A stretch of DNA of 62,204 bases, taken from assembly GCF_003574295.1 (NCBI RefSeq), contig NZ_BHGK01000004.1:1-62204 (forward strand), in the 5' to 3' direction. The position numbers and the translations under genes were made by a program. Below are positions 1 to 9,898 of this stretch, piece after piece. The DNA comes from Mediterraneibacter butyricigenes. Its GTDB lineage: Bacteria; Bacillota; Clostridia; Lachnospirales; Lachnospiraceae. The notes below the pieces were generated by a model that was not told the origin of the DNA, ran no database searches, and was given only the letters and a program-made list of their open reading frames with translations. Every line of letters begins with the position of its first letter. Position 1 is the first letter of the stretch.

Positions 1-670
1 ATGATCGGGTTCATGCTGACGATAGTCGGGATCTCTCCAGCTTCTTTGTCAGAAGGCATACGAACTTCATCATGATCATCGGTCCGATTGCAACACATAC
101 ATCATAATGTTTTCCTTCATTCTGTACCAGATCTTCGATTACTGCGGTAACCATACCGGAACGTCCGTAAGATCCGTCATCCGTTGTAACATACAGATTT
201 CCTGCAACTGCTTCCATCTCTTTTTCAAGGATCAGCATATCTTTTGTCTTGGAACCAACGATAACGTCTGCATTGATTCCATGTGCATGCAGCCATTTTA
301 CCTGCGGATAAACCGGAGCTGCTCCGACTCCACCTGCGACAAACAGCATCTTCTTATTCTTCAGTTCTTCCAGGTCTTCGTGGATAAATTCAGAAGCACA
401 TCCCAGCGGTCCTACGAAATCGCGGAAGCTGTCTCCCTCTTTTAAGTTTGCCATCTTTGTGGTAGATGCTCCGACTTCCTGGAATACGATTGTAATCGTT
501 CCTGCCTCACGATCATAATCACATATTGTTAAAGGAATACGCTCACCTTTGTCGTCCATTTTAACAATCACAAACTGTCCCGGCTGACAGTGACTTGCAA
601 CACGTGGTGCATGTACATCCATCAGAAAGATTTTTTCGGCCAGTTTTTCTGCTTTTAATATCTTATACAT
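1..670 (-). CDS. nfnA: NfnA-type ferredoxin-NADP+ reductase subunit (FAD/NAD-binding), 3' end cut by window edge, apparent frameshift
   Basis: This gene resembles the FAD/NAD(H)-binding small subunit of NfnAB (sulfide dehydrogenase / DHOD electron-transfer family), which couples reduced ferredoxin and NADH to NADP+ reduction. I chose the ATG at 668-670 because AAGGAGGAG lies just upstream. Visible motifs are the flavin-binding RIPLTI about 40 residues in and the NAD-binding FVAGGVGAAPVYP near residue 110. The open frame runs to a stop at 11-13, but the family-like continuation IPTIVSMNPI is in another frame from about position 33 to the edge. One base appears to be missing near 33-37 (KLE-K-IPTIV expected). 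The cysteine cluster of the family would lie beyond the window. Family assignment is firm; whether the frameshift is biological or a sequencing error cannot be decided here. Confidence 0.8.
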
Positions 671-735
671 GATTCTCCTCCTTGTAAAAATGCTCATGGA
701 ATATAATACGCTATTTTCTGCTGCCATATTGCAAG

Positions 736-797
736 AAAAAACCGCAGTCCAACAGGGCAAAAATAACATTTTTCCCTGTTGAAACAACGGTTTTTTT
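736..797 (-). terminator. Rho-independent terminator after the alcohol dehydrogenase
   Basis: Arms CAACAGGG (750-757) and CCCTGTTG (774-781) lie inside an outer AAAAAACCG / CGGTTTTTT pair (736-744 / 788-796), giving a U-tract on both strands. It sits between the adh stop (857) and the nfnA start (670), so it separates the two transcription units. Confidence 0.75.
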
Positions 798-856
798 GTT
801 AATAATTTATGTATCTTTTGGATTGATTATGAAATAACTATCAATCAGGAAGCAAC

Positions 857-2038
857 TTAAAAGTCAACTTCTGTTCCGTAATAGATGCAGGTGAACAGTT
901 TTTCCATTGTTGCCGGATCAATTGCACGCGGGTTGGATCCTGTACATGCATCGCCAACAGCCAGTTCAGAAATCTTAGCAATCTTCTCTTTGAACTCGTC
1001 TTCAATGATACCAAATTCTTTCAGAGTCTTCGGAATGGAAAGTTTTACATTGAAGTCATCAATCTTCTCACAGAGGCTGTTAATTAATGCCTGTTCTGAA
1101 GTTCCCGGAAGCCCTACTCTTCTTGCAATCTCTGCATAACGTTTTGCAGCGATCGGATCTTTTGCGTTATATTTGATAACGTATGGCAGATACATTGCAT
1201 TGGCACAACCATGTGTAATATGTCCTGTGGAGAATGCAGCACCAGTCTTGTGCGCCATAGAATGTACGATTCCAAGTAACGCATTGGAGAATGCCATTCC
1301 TGCCAAGCACTGTGCATCGTGCATCTTAGCTCTTGCGTCCATATTTCCATTATAAGAAGCCGGCAGATAATCGAATACCATCTCGATTGCCTGGATAGCC
1401 AGCGGATCTGTATAAGCACAATTCAGGGTAGAAACATAAGCTTCAATTGCATGTGTCAGAGCATCCATACCTGTGTATGCAACCTGTTTTGCCGGAAGTC
1501 CTGCTACCAGATCCGGATCAACGATTGCAACATCCGGTGTAATGTTAAAGTCTGCCAGCGGATATTTTACACCTGTGCTGTAATCTGTGATAACAGAGAA
1601 TGCTGTAACTTCTGTCGCTGTTCCTGATGTAGATGGAATTGCAGCAAATTTTGCTTTCTGACGCAGTTCCGGGAAACTGAACGGAGTGATCAGATCCTGG
1701 AAAGTCACTTCCGGATATTCATAAAATGCCCACATTGCTTTTGCTGCATCGATCGGAGATCCTCCTCCCATGGCAACGATCCAGTCCGGTCCAAATGCAC
1801 GCATTGCTTCGGCACCCTTCATAACAGTTTCTACGGAAGGATCCGGTTCAACACCTTCGAACAGTTCTACTTCCATACCTGCCTCTTTCAGATAACCAAC
1901 AGCCTTATCAAGAAATCCCTGGCGTTTCATAGAGCCTCCGCCTACAACCAACATCGCTTTAGATCCTTTTAAATTTTTTAATTCCTCTAAAGCTCCTTTT
2001 CCGTGATAAATGTCTCTTGGTAATGTAAATCTTCCCAT
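857..2038 (-). CDS. Iron-containing alcohol dehydrogenase
   Basis: A 393-aa group III (Fe-dependent) alcohol dehydrogenase that reduces an aldehyde with NAD(P)H during fermentation. The start is the ATG at 2036-2038, preceded by AAAGGAG; an upstream in-frame ATG at 2059 has no ribosome site. Visible features are the nucleotide-binding GGGSPIDAAKAM, and the metal ligands Asp and His in the DALTHAIEAY segment, His in GIVHSMAHKTGA and His in HGCANAMYLPYV. Length is typical for the family (about 380-400). It is monocistronic, with a terminator downstream (736-797) and a Rex-like operator overlapping a TATAAT at 2073-2091 upstream, so expression probably rises when NADH accumulates. Substrate (ethanol, butanol or other) cannot be assigned. 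Confidence 0.93.
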   Translation of the reverse strand: MGRFTLPRDIYHGKGALEELKNLKGSKAMLVVGGGSMKRQGFLDKAVGYLKEAGMEVELFEGVEPDPSVETVMKGAEAMRAFGPDWIVAMGGGSPIDAAKAMWAFYEYPEVTFQDLITPFSFPELRQKAKFAAIPSTSGTATEVTAFSVITDYSTGVKYPLADFNITPDVAIVDPDLVAGLPAKQVAYTGMDALTHAIEAYVSTLNCAYTDPLAIQAIEMVFDYLPASYNGNMDARAKMHDAQCLAGMAFSNALLGIVHSMAHKTGAAFSTGHITHGCANAMYLPYVIKYNAKDPIAAKRYAEIARRVGLPGTSEQALINSLCEKIDDFNVKLSIPKTLKEFGIIEDEFKEKIAKISELAVGDACTGSNPRAIDPATMEKLFTCIYYGTEVDF

Positions 2039-2072
2039 AATATAGATCTCCTTTCTCATTACATCTTGCTAC

Positions 2073-2091
2073 TGTGTTAATTATATCACAA
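2073..2091 (-). promoter_or_regulatory. Candidate Rex operator overlapping the adh -10 box
   Basis: The plus strand reads GTGTTAA-TTAT-ATCACAA at 2074-2091, matching 11 of 14 defined positions of the clostridial Rex consensus TTGTTAA-N4-TTAACAA. On the minus strand a TATAAT (-10-like) lies inside it, about 35 bp upstream of the adh start codon. A rex gene is present in this window at 16021-16668. I do not see a good -35 box. Confidence 0.5.
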
Positions 2092-2226
2092 TGTGGAGGA
2101 AAATGCACGGAACTTCTAAATCTTTATACAAAATTCACAATGTATTCATATTTAAATGACTATCAATCCCGGGGTATAAGACAAAGCAGAGTTATAGGAC
2201 AAAATGTGTTGGAGCCATTATCCTCC

Positions 2227-2354
2227 CGCGAAAGGTTGCAGCGGGAACCGCTTACGTTTACCTTCGCCCCATAGAAATATCTTTCGAGCGGTGCTTGCAC
2301 ACGCTCTCAGAAAGTACTGGGGCTTCGGATGTTCCCTTATGCATTCCTTTCGCG
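2227..2354 (+). repeat. Dispersed structured intergenic element, copy A
   Basis: A full copy of a roughly 130-bp element. Outer arms are CGCGAAAGG (2227-2235) and CCTTTCGCG (2346-2354). Inner arms are GGGAAC (2243-2248) and GTTCCC (2331-2336), with TGCA facing TGCA between them. An apical hairpin is GAGCG (2286-2290) / CGCTC (2302-2306). It shares long blocks with 34764-34893 and, inverted, with 18887-19022. No gene is seen in 2096-2409 apart from this element. Confidence 0.8.
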
Positions 2355-2409
2355 AAAGGGAAAAAAGTTTCAAACCCAGGCACAGACTTTGGCTCGTTAC
2401 TTCGCGTAA

Positions 2410-2461
2410 AAAAAGAGAAGGATACATCTTTCCATAAAAAATGCATCCTTCCCTGTTTTTC
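2410..2461 (-). terminator. Terminator of the zinc-ribbon/TPR gene
   Basis: Stem GAAGGAT (2417-2423) / ATCCTTC (2445-2451) with a T-run on the minus strand, directly after the stop at 2477. Confidence 0.7.
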
Positions 2462-2476
2462 AAGCTTTATATTCCA

Positions 2477-3697
2477 TTATTCTTCTTCGTCTCCACCCAG
2501 ATCCAACTCATAGCTTCGTGTGGTAATCTGGGACATCTTACCCTGTCCATTGATCAAAACAACCTGAAGGACGGTTTTCCCTTCCGGCATATCAAATGGT
2601 TCTAAATAAGTATTCGATGACTCACTTGGTGTTGTACCGTCCGTTGTATAATAGGCGGTATAACCGTCCGGAACCTGAATGGTAATCTTCATTGCCTGTT
2701 CATACTGTCCGGTAGACGGTGTGACTGCCGGTGCGTCTGCAACCGGAATATCAATATTATAAGTCTTTGTCACAGTCAGGCTTGGAATTCCCTTCTTATT
2801 AACCGAAATTGCCTTGACCGTATTCTCTCCCTCGTTCAGAAGAATCGGTTCTGTATATTTGGTGCTGGAGGTCGAAGGCTGACTGCCATCCGTTGTATAA
2901 TAAATCTGATCTTCCTCTGAAGATAAGGACACCTGCTGTACCTCATCAAAAGACCCTTCCTCCAGACTGAACTCCGGGACTTCAATGATATACTCAGACA
3001 ACGCTTTCTTCACACTGGAAGAGCTTTCATCCAGAAGATCAGGTATCTTTGCTGCCTGATCGGTATCCAGATAAAACTTCACCGTTGCTTCGTACAGATC
3101 TGCATTGGAATTCTGATCTTTCAGAACATTCAGGAAAACAGCTTCCGCAGCATCCAGTTCATCCTGCGCTTTGTATACATTTGCCAGACCAGTATATGCC
3201 TCCGGACGTTTTTTATTTTTATGGATCGCCTGCGTAAATTTGTTTTCGGCTTCGGTATAATTTCCGGCATTTAATGCCTTTTCTCCGCTTTTCACTACTC
3301 CTACATAGGAATTCTTATAAAAAACAAATGCCGCAATCACAAACAGGACTAACAGACAGGCGAAAATAATCCGTCTTTTTTTCTTTTTCTGTTTCATCGC
3401 TTTTTTTCTGGCAATCTGCTGTCTTCTCTTTTCTTCCGCCAGTTCCCGCTCACGGTCTCTTTCCCGTTCTCTGCGCATATTCCCTGTAACAGCTCTTCTC
3501 CGGCCGGTGTTCTCAGAGCGATTATTGATATCATTTGTCCGCATCGGTCTGGTATAACTGTCAATGGATCCTTTTACTTCTTTCGTCAGTACATCATCCA
3601 ACGGATTATAATCCGGAACGATCTGTACTTCGCAGCCACATTCGCTGCAATATAACTCCCCATCTGGAATGTACGCACCGCAACGTGTACATTTCAT
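2477..3697 (-). CDS. Zinc-ribbon, single-pass membrane protein with TPR and two chitobiase-type C-terminal domains
   Basis: A 406-aa protein with no assigned function. It opens with a zinc ribbon (CTRCGAYIP...CSECG, residues 3-22) and a charged, arginine-rich linker. One membrane segment (about 110-130, IIFACLLVLFVIAAFVFY) follows a lysine stretch, so the N-terminus is probably cytoplasmic. A TPR-like region (about 137-200, with NAGNYTEAENKFTQAI) and two repeats with the signature YYTTDGSQPS / YYTTDGTTPS, typical of the CHB_HEX_C_1 (chitobiase/hexosaminidase C-terminal) fold, would be outside. The start has AGGAGGG upstream. It lies 15 bp after folD and probably belongs to the fhs-folD transcript. 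A surface sensing or binding role is an inference only. Confidence 0.85.
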   Translation of the reverse strand: MKCTRCGAYIPDGELYCSECGCEVQIVPDYNPLDDVLTKEVKGSIDSYTRPMRTNDINNRSENTGRRRAVTGNMRRERERDRERELAEEKRRQQIARKKAMKQKKKKRRIIFACLLVLFVIAAFVFYKNSYVGVVKSGEKALNAGNYTEAENKFTQAIHKNKKRPEAYTGLANVYKAQDELDAAEAVFLNVLKDQNSNADLYEATVKFYLDTDQAAKIPDLLDESSSSVKKALSEYIIEVPEFSLEEGSFDEVQQVSLSSEEDQIYYTTDGSQPSTSSTKYTEPILLNEGENTVKAISVNKKGIPSLTVTKTYNIDIPVADAPAVTPSTGQYEQAMKITIQVPDGYTAYYTTDGTTPSESSNTYLEPFDMPEGKTVLQVVLINGQGKMSQITTRSYELDLGGDEEE

Positions 3698-3712
3698 AAA
3701 TGTTCCCTCCTA

Positions 3713-4549
3713 TTAACGTACTGCATCCATACAATTATTCATCAACATTGCAATTGTCATCGGTCCTACTCCTCCCGGAACCGGTGTGATGGCAGATGCT
3801 TTCGGTTCTACCTCTTTAAAATTCACATCTCCGCAAAGTTTGTTCTCTTCGTTTCTGTGCATTCCCACATCGATTACGACAGCTCCCTCTTTGACGTAAT
3901 CTGCTGTGATGAATTCACGTTTTCCGATCGCTACGATCAGAATATCCGCCTTTGATGTAATCTCTTTCAGATTCTGTGTGTGAGAATGTGTCACGGTAAC
4001 GGTTGCATTTTCCCGCAACATCAGACATGCCATCGGTTTTCCGACAATATTGCTGCGTCCCACAACCACGCAGTTTTTCCCTTCGATTGAAATTCCGGAA
4101 CGCTTTAAAAGCTGAATAATTCCTGCCGGTGTACAGGATACAAACCCCTTATCTCCGATCCAAAGATTCCCCACACTGACCGGATGGAAACCATCCACGT
4201 CCTTTTTCGGACTGATTGTCTGGATCACCACATCTTCATCGATGTGTTTCGGCAGAGGAAGTTGCACTAAGATTCCATTTACACTATCGTCCTGATTCAA
4301 TGACTCAACCAGATTCAGTAATTCCTGCTGGGAAATATCTTCTTCCAGTTCAAACGCTTTTGATTCGATTCCCACATAAGCGCAGGCTTTCTTTTTATTG
4401 TTGACATAAACCGTAGATGCCGGATCATGTCCTACCTGAATCACGGCAAGGCAGGGAACGATTCCCTGCTCTTTTAACTGTGCCGCTTCTTCTTTTAATT
4501 CATCTTTAATTTGCTTGGAAATAAGCTTTCCATCGATTAACCGTGCCAT
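3713..4549 (-). CDS. folD: Bifunctional methylene-THF dehydrogenase / methenyl-THF cyclohydrolase
   Basis: A 278-aa FolD, interconverting 5,10-methylene-, methenyl- and 10-formyl-tetrahydrofolate in the cytoplasm with NADP+. Visible signatures are the N-terminal catalytic region with VQVGHDPASTVYVNNKKKA (Tyr and Lys of the YxxxK active site), the QLPLP motif, the dinucleotide-binding VVGRSNIVGKP and the C-terminal PVPGGVGPMT. Length is typical. AAGGAG precedes the ATG. It starts 11 bp after the fhs stop, so the two consecutive enzymes of the one-carbon pathway are cotranscribed. Confidence 0.97.
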   Translation of the reverse strand: MARLIDGKLISKQIKDELKEEAAQLKEQGIVPCLAVIQVGHDPASTVYVNNKKKACAYVGIESKAFELEEDISQQELLNLVESLNQDDSVNGILVQLPLPKHIDEDVVIQTISPKKDVDGFHPVSVGNLWIGDKGFVSCTPAGIIQLLKRSGISIEGKNCVVVGRSNIVGKPMACLMLRENATVTVTHSHTQNLKEITSKADILIVAIGKREFITADYVKEGAVVIDVGMHRNEENKLCGDVNFKEVEPKASAITPVPGGVGPMTIAMLMNNCMDAVR

Positions 4550-4560
4550 TTCTCTTCTCC

Positions 4561-6243
4561 TTAAAACAATCCGGTGATTTTTCCGTCATCTGTCACATCA
4601 ATCTGATAAGCAGCCGGTGATTTCGGTAAACCAGGCATGGTAAGTACGGCTCCTGTCAATGCTACGACGAAACCAGCTCCTGCGCTGACATAGACCTCAC
4701 GGATATGAATGTCAAAATCTTTCGGACGACCGAGAAGTTTGGCATCATCCGACAGAGAATACTGATTCTTTGCCATGCAAACCGGGAAGGAACCAAATCC
4801 CATCTCCTCAATCTTTGCAAGCTGTTTCTTTGCAGTATTTTCGAAGATAACCCCTCTCGCTCCATAGATTTCTTTTGCTATTGTTTCAATCTTTTCTGCA
4901 AGCGGAAGTTCATCTGCATATAATGGGTGGAATTTGCTTTCTTTGGTTTCCAGTGTTTTCACAACCTTCTCAGCCAGTTCAACTCCACCTTTTCCACCTT
5001 TTTTCCATACTTCCGCAAGGGCAAATTCACAGTCTCTTTCCTCACAGAATTCTTTGACAAATGCAACCTCTTCCGGAGTATCTGTAATAAAGGAATTCAG
5101 AGTCACAATCACCGGAACATCAAATTTCTGAATATTCTCAATGTGTTTCTCAAGATTTACAATTCCTTTTTTCAATGCATCCAGATTTGATTTACTCAAC
5201 TGATCCTTTGCAACCCCTCCATTATACTTCAATGCGCGGATTGTTGCAACTAAAACTACTGCATCTGGGGCAAGACCAGCTACACGGCATTTGATATCCA
5301 TAAATTTCTCTGCACCCAGATCTGCACCAAAACCTGCTTCCGTGATTGCGATATCACCTAATTTTAATGCAGTCTTTGTGGCACGGACACTGTTACATCC
5401 ATGCGCGATATTTGCAAACGGGCCGCCATGCACGAGAGCCGGTGTATGCTCCAGAGTCTGTACAAGATTTGGTTTGATCGCATCTTTTAACAGTGCGGCC
5501 ATAGCACCTGTAGCTTTGATATCTTTTGCGGTTACCGGATTGCCATCATAATCATAGGCAACGATAATCCGATCCAGACGCCTTTTCAGATCTGCCAGAT
5601 CATCTGCAAGACAAAGGATGGCCATGATCTCAGATGCTACCGTGATTACAAAATGATCTTCCCGAACTGTTCCGTCTGATTTCTTACCTAATCCAACGAC
5701 CACATTTCGAAGTACACGGTCATTCATGTCCACACAGCGTTTCCAGACAACCTGTCTTGGATCGATCCGCTTTTCGTTGCCCTGCTGAATATGGTTGTCC
5801 AACAAAGCTGCCAGAAGGTTATTGGCTGATGTAATCGCATGAAAATCTCCTGTAAAATGGAGATTCAGATCTTCCATCGGCACAACCTGAGAATATCCGC
5901 CTCCGGCTGCTCCGCCTTTTACTCCAAAACATGGGCCGAGAGATGGCTCACGAAGTGCGATAACCGCTTTCTTACCGATATGTGCCATTGCCTGTCCAAG
6001 TCCGACTGTGATCGTAGTTTTTCCCTCTCCGCCTGCGGTCGGATTGATGGCAGTTACCAAGACAAGTTTTCCGTCCGGGCGATCTTTCACTTTGTTCCAG
6101 AGTTCGTCGGAAATCTTTGCCTTATTGTTTCCATAATAAATCAGATCGGACTCCTCAATTCCAATTCTTGCCGCCACATCACGGATATGTTCTACTTTTG
6201 CTTCCTGTGCGATTTCGATGTCTGATTTCATTTCTTTGCTCAT
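4561..6243 (-). CDS. fhs: Formate-tetrahydrofolate ligase
   Basis: A 560-aa formyl-THF synthetase that makes 10-formyl-THF from formate, ATP and THF. The ATP-binding motif [17 protein letters not shown] lies at about residues 68-84 and the family-specific [22 protein letters not shown] follows. Length matches the usual 556-560. The ATG at 6241-6243 is preceded by GGAGG. folD follows immediately. Together they feed formyl-THF to purine synthesis and, if the other enzymes exist elsewhere, to the methyl branch of the Wood-Ljungdahl pathway, which this window alone cannot show. Confidence 0.98.
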   Translation of the reverse strand: MSKEMKSDIEIAQEAKVEHIRDVAARIGIEESDLIYYGNNKAKISDELWNKVKDRPDGKLVLVTAINPTAGGEGKTTITVGLGQAMAHIGKKAVIALREPSLGPCFGVKGGAAGGGYSQVVPMEDLNLHFTGDFHAITSANNLLAALLDNHIQQGNEKRIDPRQVVWKRCVDMNDRVLRNVVVGLGKKSDGTVREDHFVITVASEIMAILCLADDLADLKRRLDRIIVAYDYDGNPVTAKDIKATGAMAALLKDAIKPNLVQTLEHTPALVHGGPFANIAHGCNSVRATKTALKLGDIAITEAGFGADLGAEKFMDIKCRVAGLAPDAVVLVATIRALKYNGGVAKDQLSKSNLDALKKGIVNLEKHIENIQKFDVPVIVTLNSFITDTPEEVAFVKEFCEERDCEFALAEVWKKGGKGGVELAEKVVKTLETKESKFHPLYADELPLAEKIETIAKEIYGARGVIFENTAKKQLAKIEEMGFGSFPVCMAKNQYSLSDDAKLLGRPKDFDIHIREVYVSAGAGFVVALTGAVLTMPGLPKSPAAYQIDVTDDGKITGLF

Positions 6244-6289
6244 CTTGTGTTCCTCCCTGTTGATTTGCTGTGTATTCTTTGCAACTGCT

Positions 6290-8818
6290 TTACGATTCGC
6301 CCTCTCCCGCCAGATAAGTTTCGAATTCTTCCATAGTCATCAGAATCTTTCTGGGCTTGGTTCCTTCTTCGCCGCCAACGACTCCCGCTTCACAAAGCTG
6401 GTCCATAATTCGTGCAGCTCTGTTGAAACCGATTTTAAACATTCGCTGTAACATTCCGATGGATGCTTTTTCTTTTTCAATGATAAATTTACCGGCATCT
6501 ACGAAATAAGCATCACGCTCTTCTTTTGATGAATCCTCTCCCGGCATGGAAACCTCAGTTCCCGCATTGGCATTGACGTGTTCTTCAATCTCTTCGCTAT
6601 AAGACGCTTTTCCATTATGATCAATCAAATAATCTACGACTTTCTGCACTTCCTGATCCGATACAAAGGACCCCTGTACACGAACCGGTTTCGGGTATCC
6701 TGCCGGATAGAACAGCATGTCTCCTTTTCCAAGTAGTTTTTCCGCACCATTCATATCGATAATGGTTCTGGAATCCACTCCCGATGTGGTGGAAAATGCA
6801 ATTCTAGATGGCATATTGGCCTTGATCAGACCGGTAATAACATTAACAGAAGGTCTCTGCGTTGCAAGGATCAGATGAATCCCTGCGGCACGCGCCAACT
6901 GTGCGAGACGGCAGATTGCACTCTCCACTTCTCCCGGTGCTACCATCATCAAATCCGCCAACTCGTCCACGATCACTACAAGTTGGAACATCTTCTTGGG
7001 CAGGTTTTCTTCCGTTCCCGCTTTCTCCAGTTCGTCAAGCTTTGCATTGAACCCTTTCATATCACGAACATTAAATTCCGCAAAGAGCTGATATCGATTC
7101 ATCATCTCCGCAACTGCCCAGTTCAGCGCTCCGGACGCTTTCTTCGGATCTGTCACAACAGGGATCAAAAGATGAGGAATTCCATTATAAACGCTCAGTT
7201 CTACGACTTTCGGATCAATCATGATCATCTTTACTTCGTCCGGAGAAGCCTTATATAAAATACTCATGATCAAAGTATTGATGCACACTGATTTACCGGA
7301 TCCAGTTGCACCGGCCACCAGCACATGCGGCATCTTGGCAATATCCGACACGATCGTCTTACCGGAAATATCTTTTCCGACTGCGAAGGACATCTTGGAA
7401 GTACTCTTCTGAAACTCTTCGCTTTCCAGCAGATCCCGGAGCATAACCGGACTCGTTTCTTTGTTCGGAACCTCAATTCCCACCGCTGCTTTTCCGGGAA
7501 TCGGTGCCTCGATTCGAAGATCTGCCACAGCAAGATTCAATTTGATATCGTCTGCCAAGCCCACGATCTTGCTGACCTTCACTCCCTGCTCCGGCTGAAT
7601 CTCATATCGCGTAACGGAAGGTCCACAGCTTGCGTTGGTAACATGCACCTTTACTCCGAAATTCTGCAGGGTCTGCTCCAGTTTGAGGGCTGTTGCTCTC
7701 AAATGGGCATCCGAATCTCCCTTATGTCCGCTTCCTTTTTTCAATAATGAGAGCGGCGGCTGTCTATACTGTTCGATCGCAGCTTCGGAAGAAAGTTCTG
7801 TCTCTTTCCGTTCTTCTTCCACCGAAGAAATCTGTTTGGAAAGTTCTTCCGGGTCGGTTTTCTTTTTTCTTGGCGTTGATTTCTTTGGTTTTTCTTCCGG
7901 TACAGAATCCATTTCCTGAACAGATTCTGCAACCATTCCGGAATCTTCCGGAAGATCCGCGAAAAGCTCACTCTCCTCTGGACGATTGATGACAAAATCA
8001 TCTGCCTGCATCGTCTGATCATCTGATGCATTTTCCGCTGCTTCTTCCGCATACAATTCTTTGACATTCGGAGATTTTCCGACTAAAGTGGTTGCAAAAG
8101 ATACGCCGGAAACTTTCTGATCCTTTCGGCTCTTTTTCTCTTTTGCATCCGATTTTGCTTTCGTTGCTTTGGCTTTCCCAGTTTCTTTCTGAAGCTCCTG
8201 TTTTCTGATCTGGGCGGTTTCTCTTCGTTTTCTTGCAGATTCTCCTGCTTTCGCACCGCCCTTTTTCAACACCTTGAACAAAGAACGTTCCGTAATCAGA
8301 ATCATACTGATCAATAACAGCACGATTACTAACACATACGTACCTGCCACACCGAAAAGCGGACAGAGAATATGTACAAAGAGTCCGCCTACCAGACCGC
8401 CTGCGTTTCGGTGCGCGCTGGCAGATTTGTAGCAATCTCCAAGAGTAGACGAAACAGAATAGGAATTGGTGATCAGTTCCAGGAATGTACAGAGCATACA
8501 GATAAACAGAACCGCTGCTGCAAATTTCAGATAAGCATGTCCATTTCCCCTGTTCGAAATCAGAAACCAGATTCCACAGAATAACAGAATCGGCATAATA
8601 TAAGCCAGAAATCCGAAAATCCCAAAGAGAACGGATGAGACTGCTCCTCCTACAATCCCGCCGATCCCGAAATTACTTAAAATCAATAATACACAAACAG
8701 CAAGCGAAATCAGAATGACGATTTCGCTGTAAAGTCCCTCCTGTGCCTGGGTGGACGCTGTTGTTTTTTTCTTTTTTGCGCTTGATGTCTTTTTACTTTT
8801 TGTTGTCTTTGCAGCCAT
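6290..8818 (-). CDS. ftsK: DNA translocase FtsK/SpoIIIE
   Basis: An 842-aa septal DNA pump that moves chromosome ends across the division or sporulation septum. Four hydrophobic segments occupy about residues 30-190, then a charged, low-complexity linker (about 195-390), the RecA-like motor with Walker A GATGSGKS and Walker [13 protein letters not shown], and a C-terminal winged-helix gamma domain (about 775-835, [22 protein letters not shown]) that reads KOPS/SRS sequences. GGGGAGG precedes the ATG. It is 52 bp downstream of the ClpP-like gene, an order also seen as tepA-spoIIIE in bacilli. I cannot tell FtsK from SpoIIIE duty. Confidence 0.95.
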   Translation of the reverse strand: MAAKTTKSKKTSSAKKKKTTASTQAQEGLYSEIVILISLAVCVLLILSNFGIGGIVGGAVSSVLFGIFGFLAYIMPILLFCGIWFLISNRGNGHAYLKFAAAVLFICMLCTFLELITNSYSVSSTLGDCYKSASAHRNAGGLVGGLFVHILCPLFGVAGTYVLVIVLLLISMILITERSLFKVLKKGGAKAGESARKRRETAQIRKQELQKETGKAKATKAKSDAKEKKSRKDQKVSGVSFATTLVGKSPNVKELYAEEAAENASDDQTMQADDFVINRPEESELFADLPEDSGMVAESVQEMDSVPEEKPKKSTPRKKKTDPEELSKQISSVEEERKETELSSEAAIEQYRQPPLSLLKKGSGHKGDSDAHLRATALKLEQTLQNFGVKVHVTNASCGPSVTRYEIQPEQGVKVSKIVGLADDIKLNLAVADLRIEAPIPGKAAVGIEVPNKETSPVMLRDLLESEEFQKSTSKMSFAVGKDISGKTIVSDIAKMPHVLVAGATGSGKSVCINTLIMSILYKASPDEVKMIMIDPKVVELSVYNGIPHLLIPVVTDPKKASGALNWAVAEMMNRYQLFAEFNVRDMKGFNAKLDELEKAGTEENLPKKMFQLVVIVDELADLMMVAPGEVESAICRLAQLARAAGIHLILATQRPSVNVITGLIKANMPSRIAFSTTSGVDSRTIIDMNGAEKLLGKGDMLFYPAGYPKPVRVQGSFVSDQEVQKVVDYLIDHNGKASYSEEIEEHVNANAGTEVSMPGEDSSKEERDAYFVDAGKFIIEKEKASIGMLQRMFKIGFNRAARIMDQLCEAGVVGGEEGTKPRKILMTMEEFETYLAGEGES

Positions 8819-8870
8819 CTAAGTTCCTCCCCTTCTTAACCGACAGCTACGGCATAGTATCTTAAGTATA

Positions 8871-9545
8871 TCATTTTCCATTTTTTCTGTCTATCATTTC
8901 ATGCAACTTGTTCATGGCGTCGCTGATCCCGCCTACCGAATCAATCATCCCCTCTTTCACCGCATCTTCTCCTTCCAGCATGGTTCCCACATCCTTCACA
9001 AGCTGAGAACTGTTCAGCATCAGTTCTTCCAGCCGTTTCTGGGAAATGTTGGAATGTCTGGAGATAAAGCCGGTGATCCGATCCTGAGTCTTCTCCATAT
9101 TCCGGTAACTCTGAATGGTTCCGATAAACATTCCATTCGAGCGCACCGGATGTACGATCATAGTCCCGGTCGGCACGATATAGGAATAATCTGCCGCAAC
9201 AGCCATTGGGCCTCCGATGGAATGACTGCCTCCCAGAACCAGAGAGACGGTCGGTTTGCTGAGCGAAGCGATCATCTCCGCAATGGCCAGCCCTGCCTCT
9301 ACATCCCCTCCCATTGTATTCAACAGAATCAGTACTCCGTCTACCTCATCGTCATCCTCTGCCTGTGCAAGTCTGGGCAGTAAATGCTCGTACTTTGTTG
9401 CTTTGGTATTGGATGCCGCAGATTCATGTCCTTCGATTTCACCGATGATCGTGAGTAACTGGATATTGTGTTTCCTCTGATTCTGATTCAGCTTTGTGTC
9501 CCCTAATTCTCCCATTTCACCGGTTCCTTTTTTGGATTCATCCAT
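8871..9545 (-). CDS. ClpP-like serine protease (TepA family)
   Basis: A 224-aa member of the ClpP/crotonase fold, translocation-enhancing protein group. I chose the ATG at 9543-9545 because GAGAGGAG lies upstream; the longer frame lacks a ribosome site. The strand-helix LILLNTMGGDVEAGLAIAEM matches the ClpP substrate-binding segment, GGSHSIGGPM carries the likely nucleophilic Ser, and TMIVHPV carries the likely His. ClpX-docking features cannot be judged. It is immediately upstream of ftsK, matching the conserved tepA-spoIIIE neighbourhood. In Bacillus TepA has been linked to export and spore proteins; the role here is inferred. Confidence 0.85.
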   Translation of the reverse strand: MDESKKGTGEMGELGDTKLNQNQRKHNIQLLTIIGEIEGHESAASNTKATKYEHLLPRLAQAEDDDEVDGVLILLNTMGGDVEAGLAIAEMIASLSKPTVSLVLGGSHSIGGPMAVAADYSYIVPTGTMIVHPVRSNGMFIGTIQSYRNMEKTQDRITGFISRHSNISQKRLEELMLNSSQLVKDVGTMLEGEDAVKEGMIDSVGGISDAMNKLHEMIDRKNGK

Positions 9546-9776
9546 GTAACAATTCTCCTCTCGTTTATCCGTTCTTATTTCACGGATCATTATACTCTTC
9601 GTTATATATCCGAGCCGTATATTTACAATATTAGTATAGGGAGAAAAGTTTTTTCTATTCTAAAACTTCTAACCTATCAACCGATTTTCTATTCCATACT
9701 GAAAGTAGATCTGATCTAAAAACAAAATGTACTGCAAGGAATATCTGCGTCTATCCGTCAAAAGGCAGCATACGAC

Positions 9777-9831
9777 AAAAAAGCTGCCATACATAGTATC
9801 ATTCCCCGATACCCTTGTATCACAGCTTTTT
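9777..9831 (-). terminator. Terminator after the O-acetylhomoserine sulfhydrylase
   Basis: Stem AAAAAAGCTG (9777-9786) / CAGCTTTTT (9823-9831), with T6 on the minus strand after the stem, 68 bp past the stop at 9899. The remainder of the 9546-9898 gap holds no gene that I can see. Confidence 0.75.
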
Positions 9832-9898
9832 GTTTTCTCAAAGTTAAATCGTATATAAAACTTCTATTCGGCAAATTCGTCTGATCATTGCGGATATT

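Noticed and set aside
2074-2513. Open frames of 60-80 codons on both strands near 2.1-2.5 kb
   Set aside because: They have no ribosome sites, and their shared peptide (for example KGMHKGTSEAPVLSES) recurs at 34.9 kb only because both lie in copies of the intergenic element.
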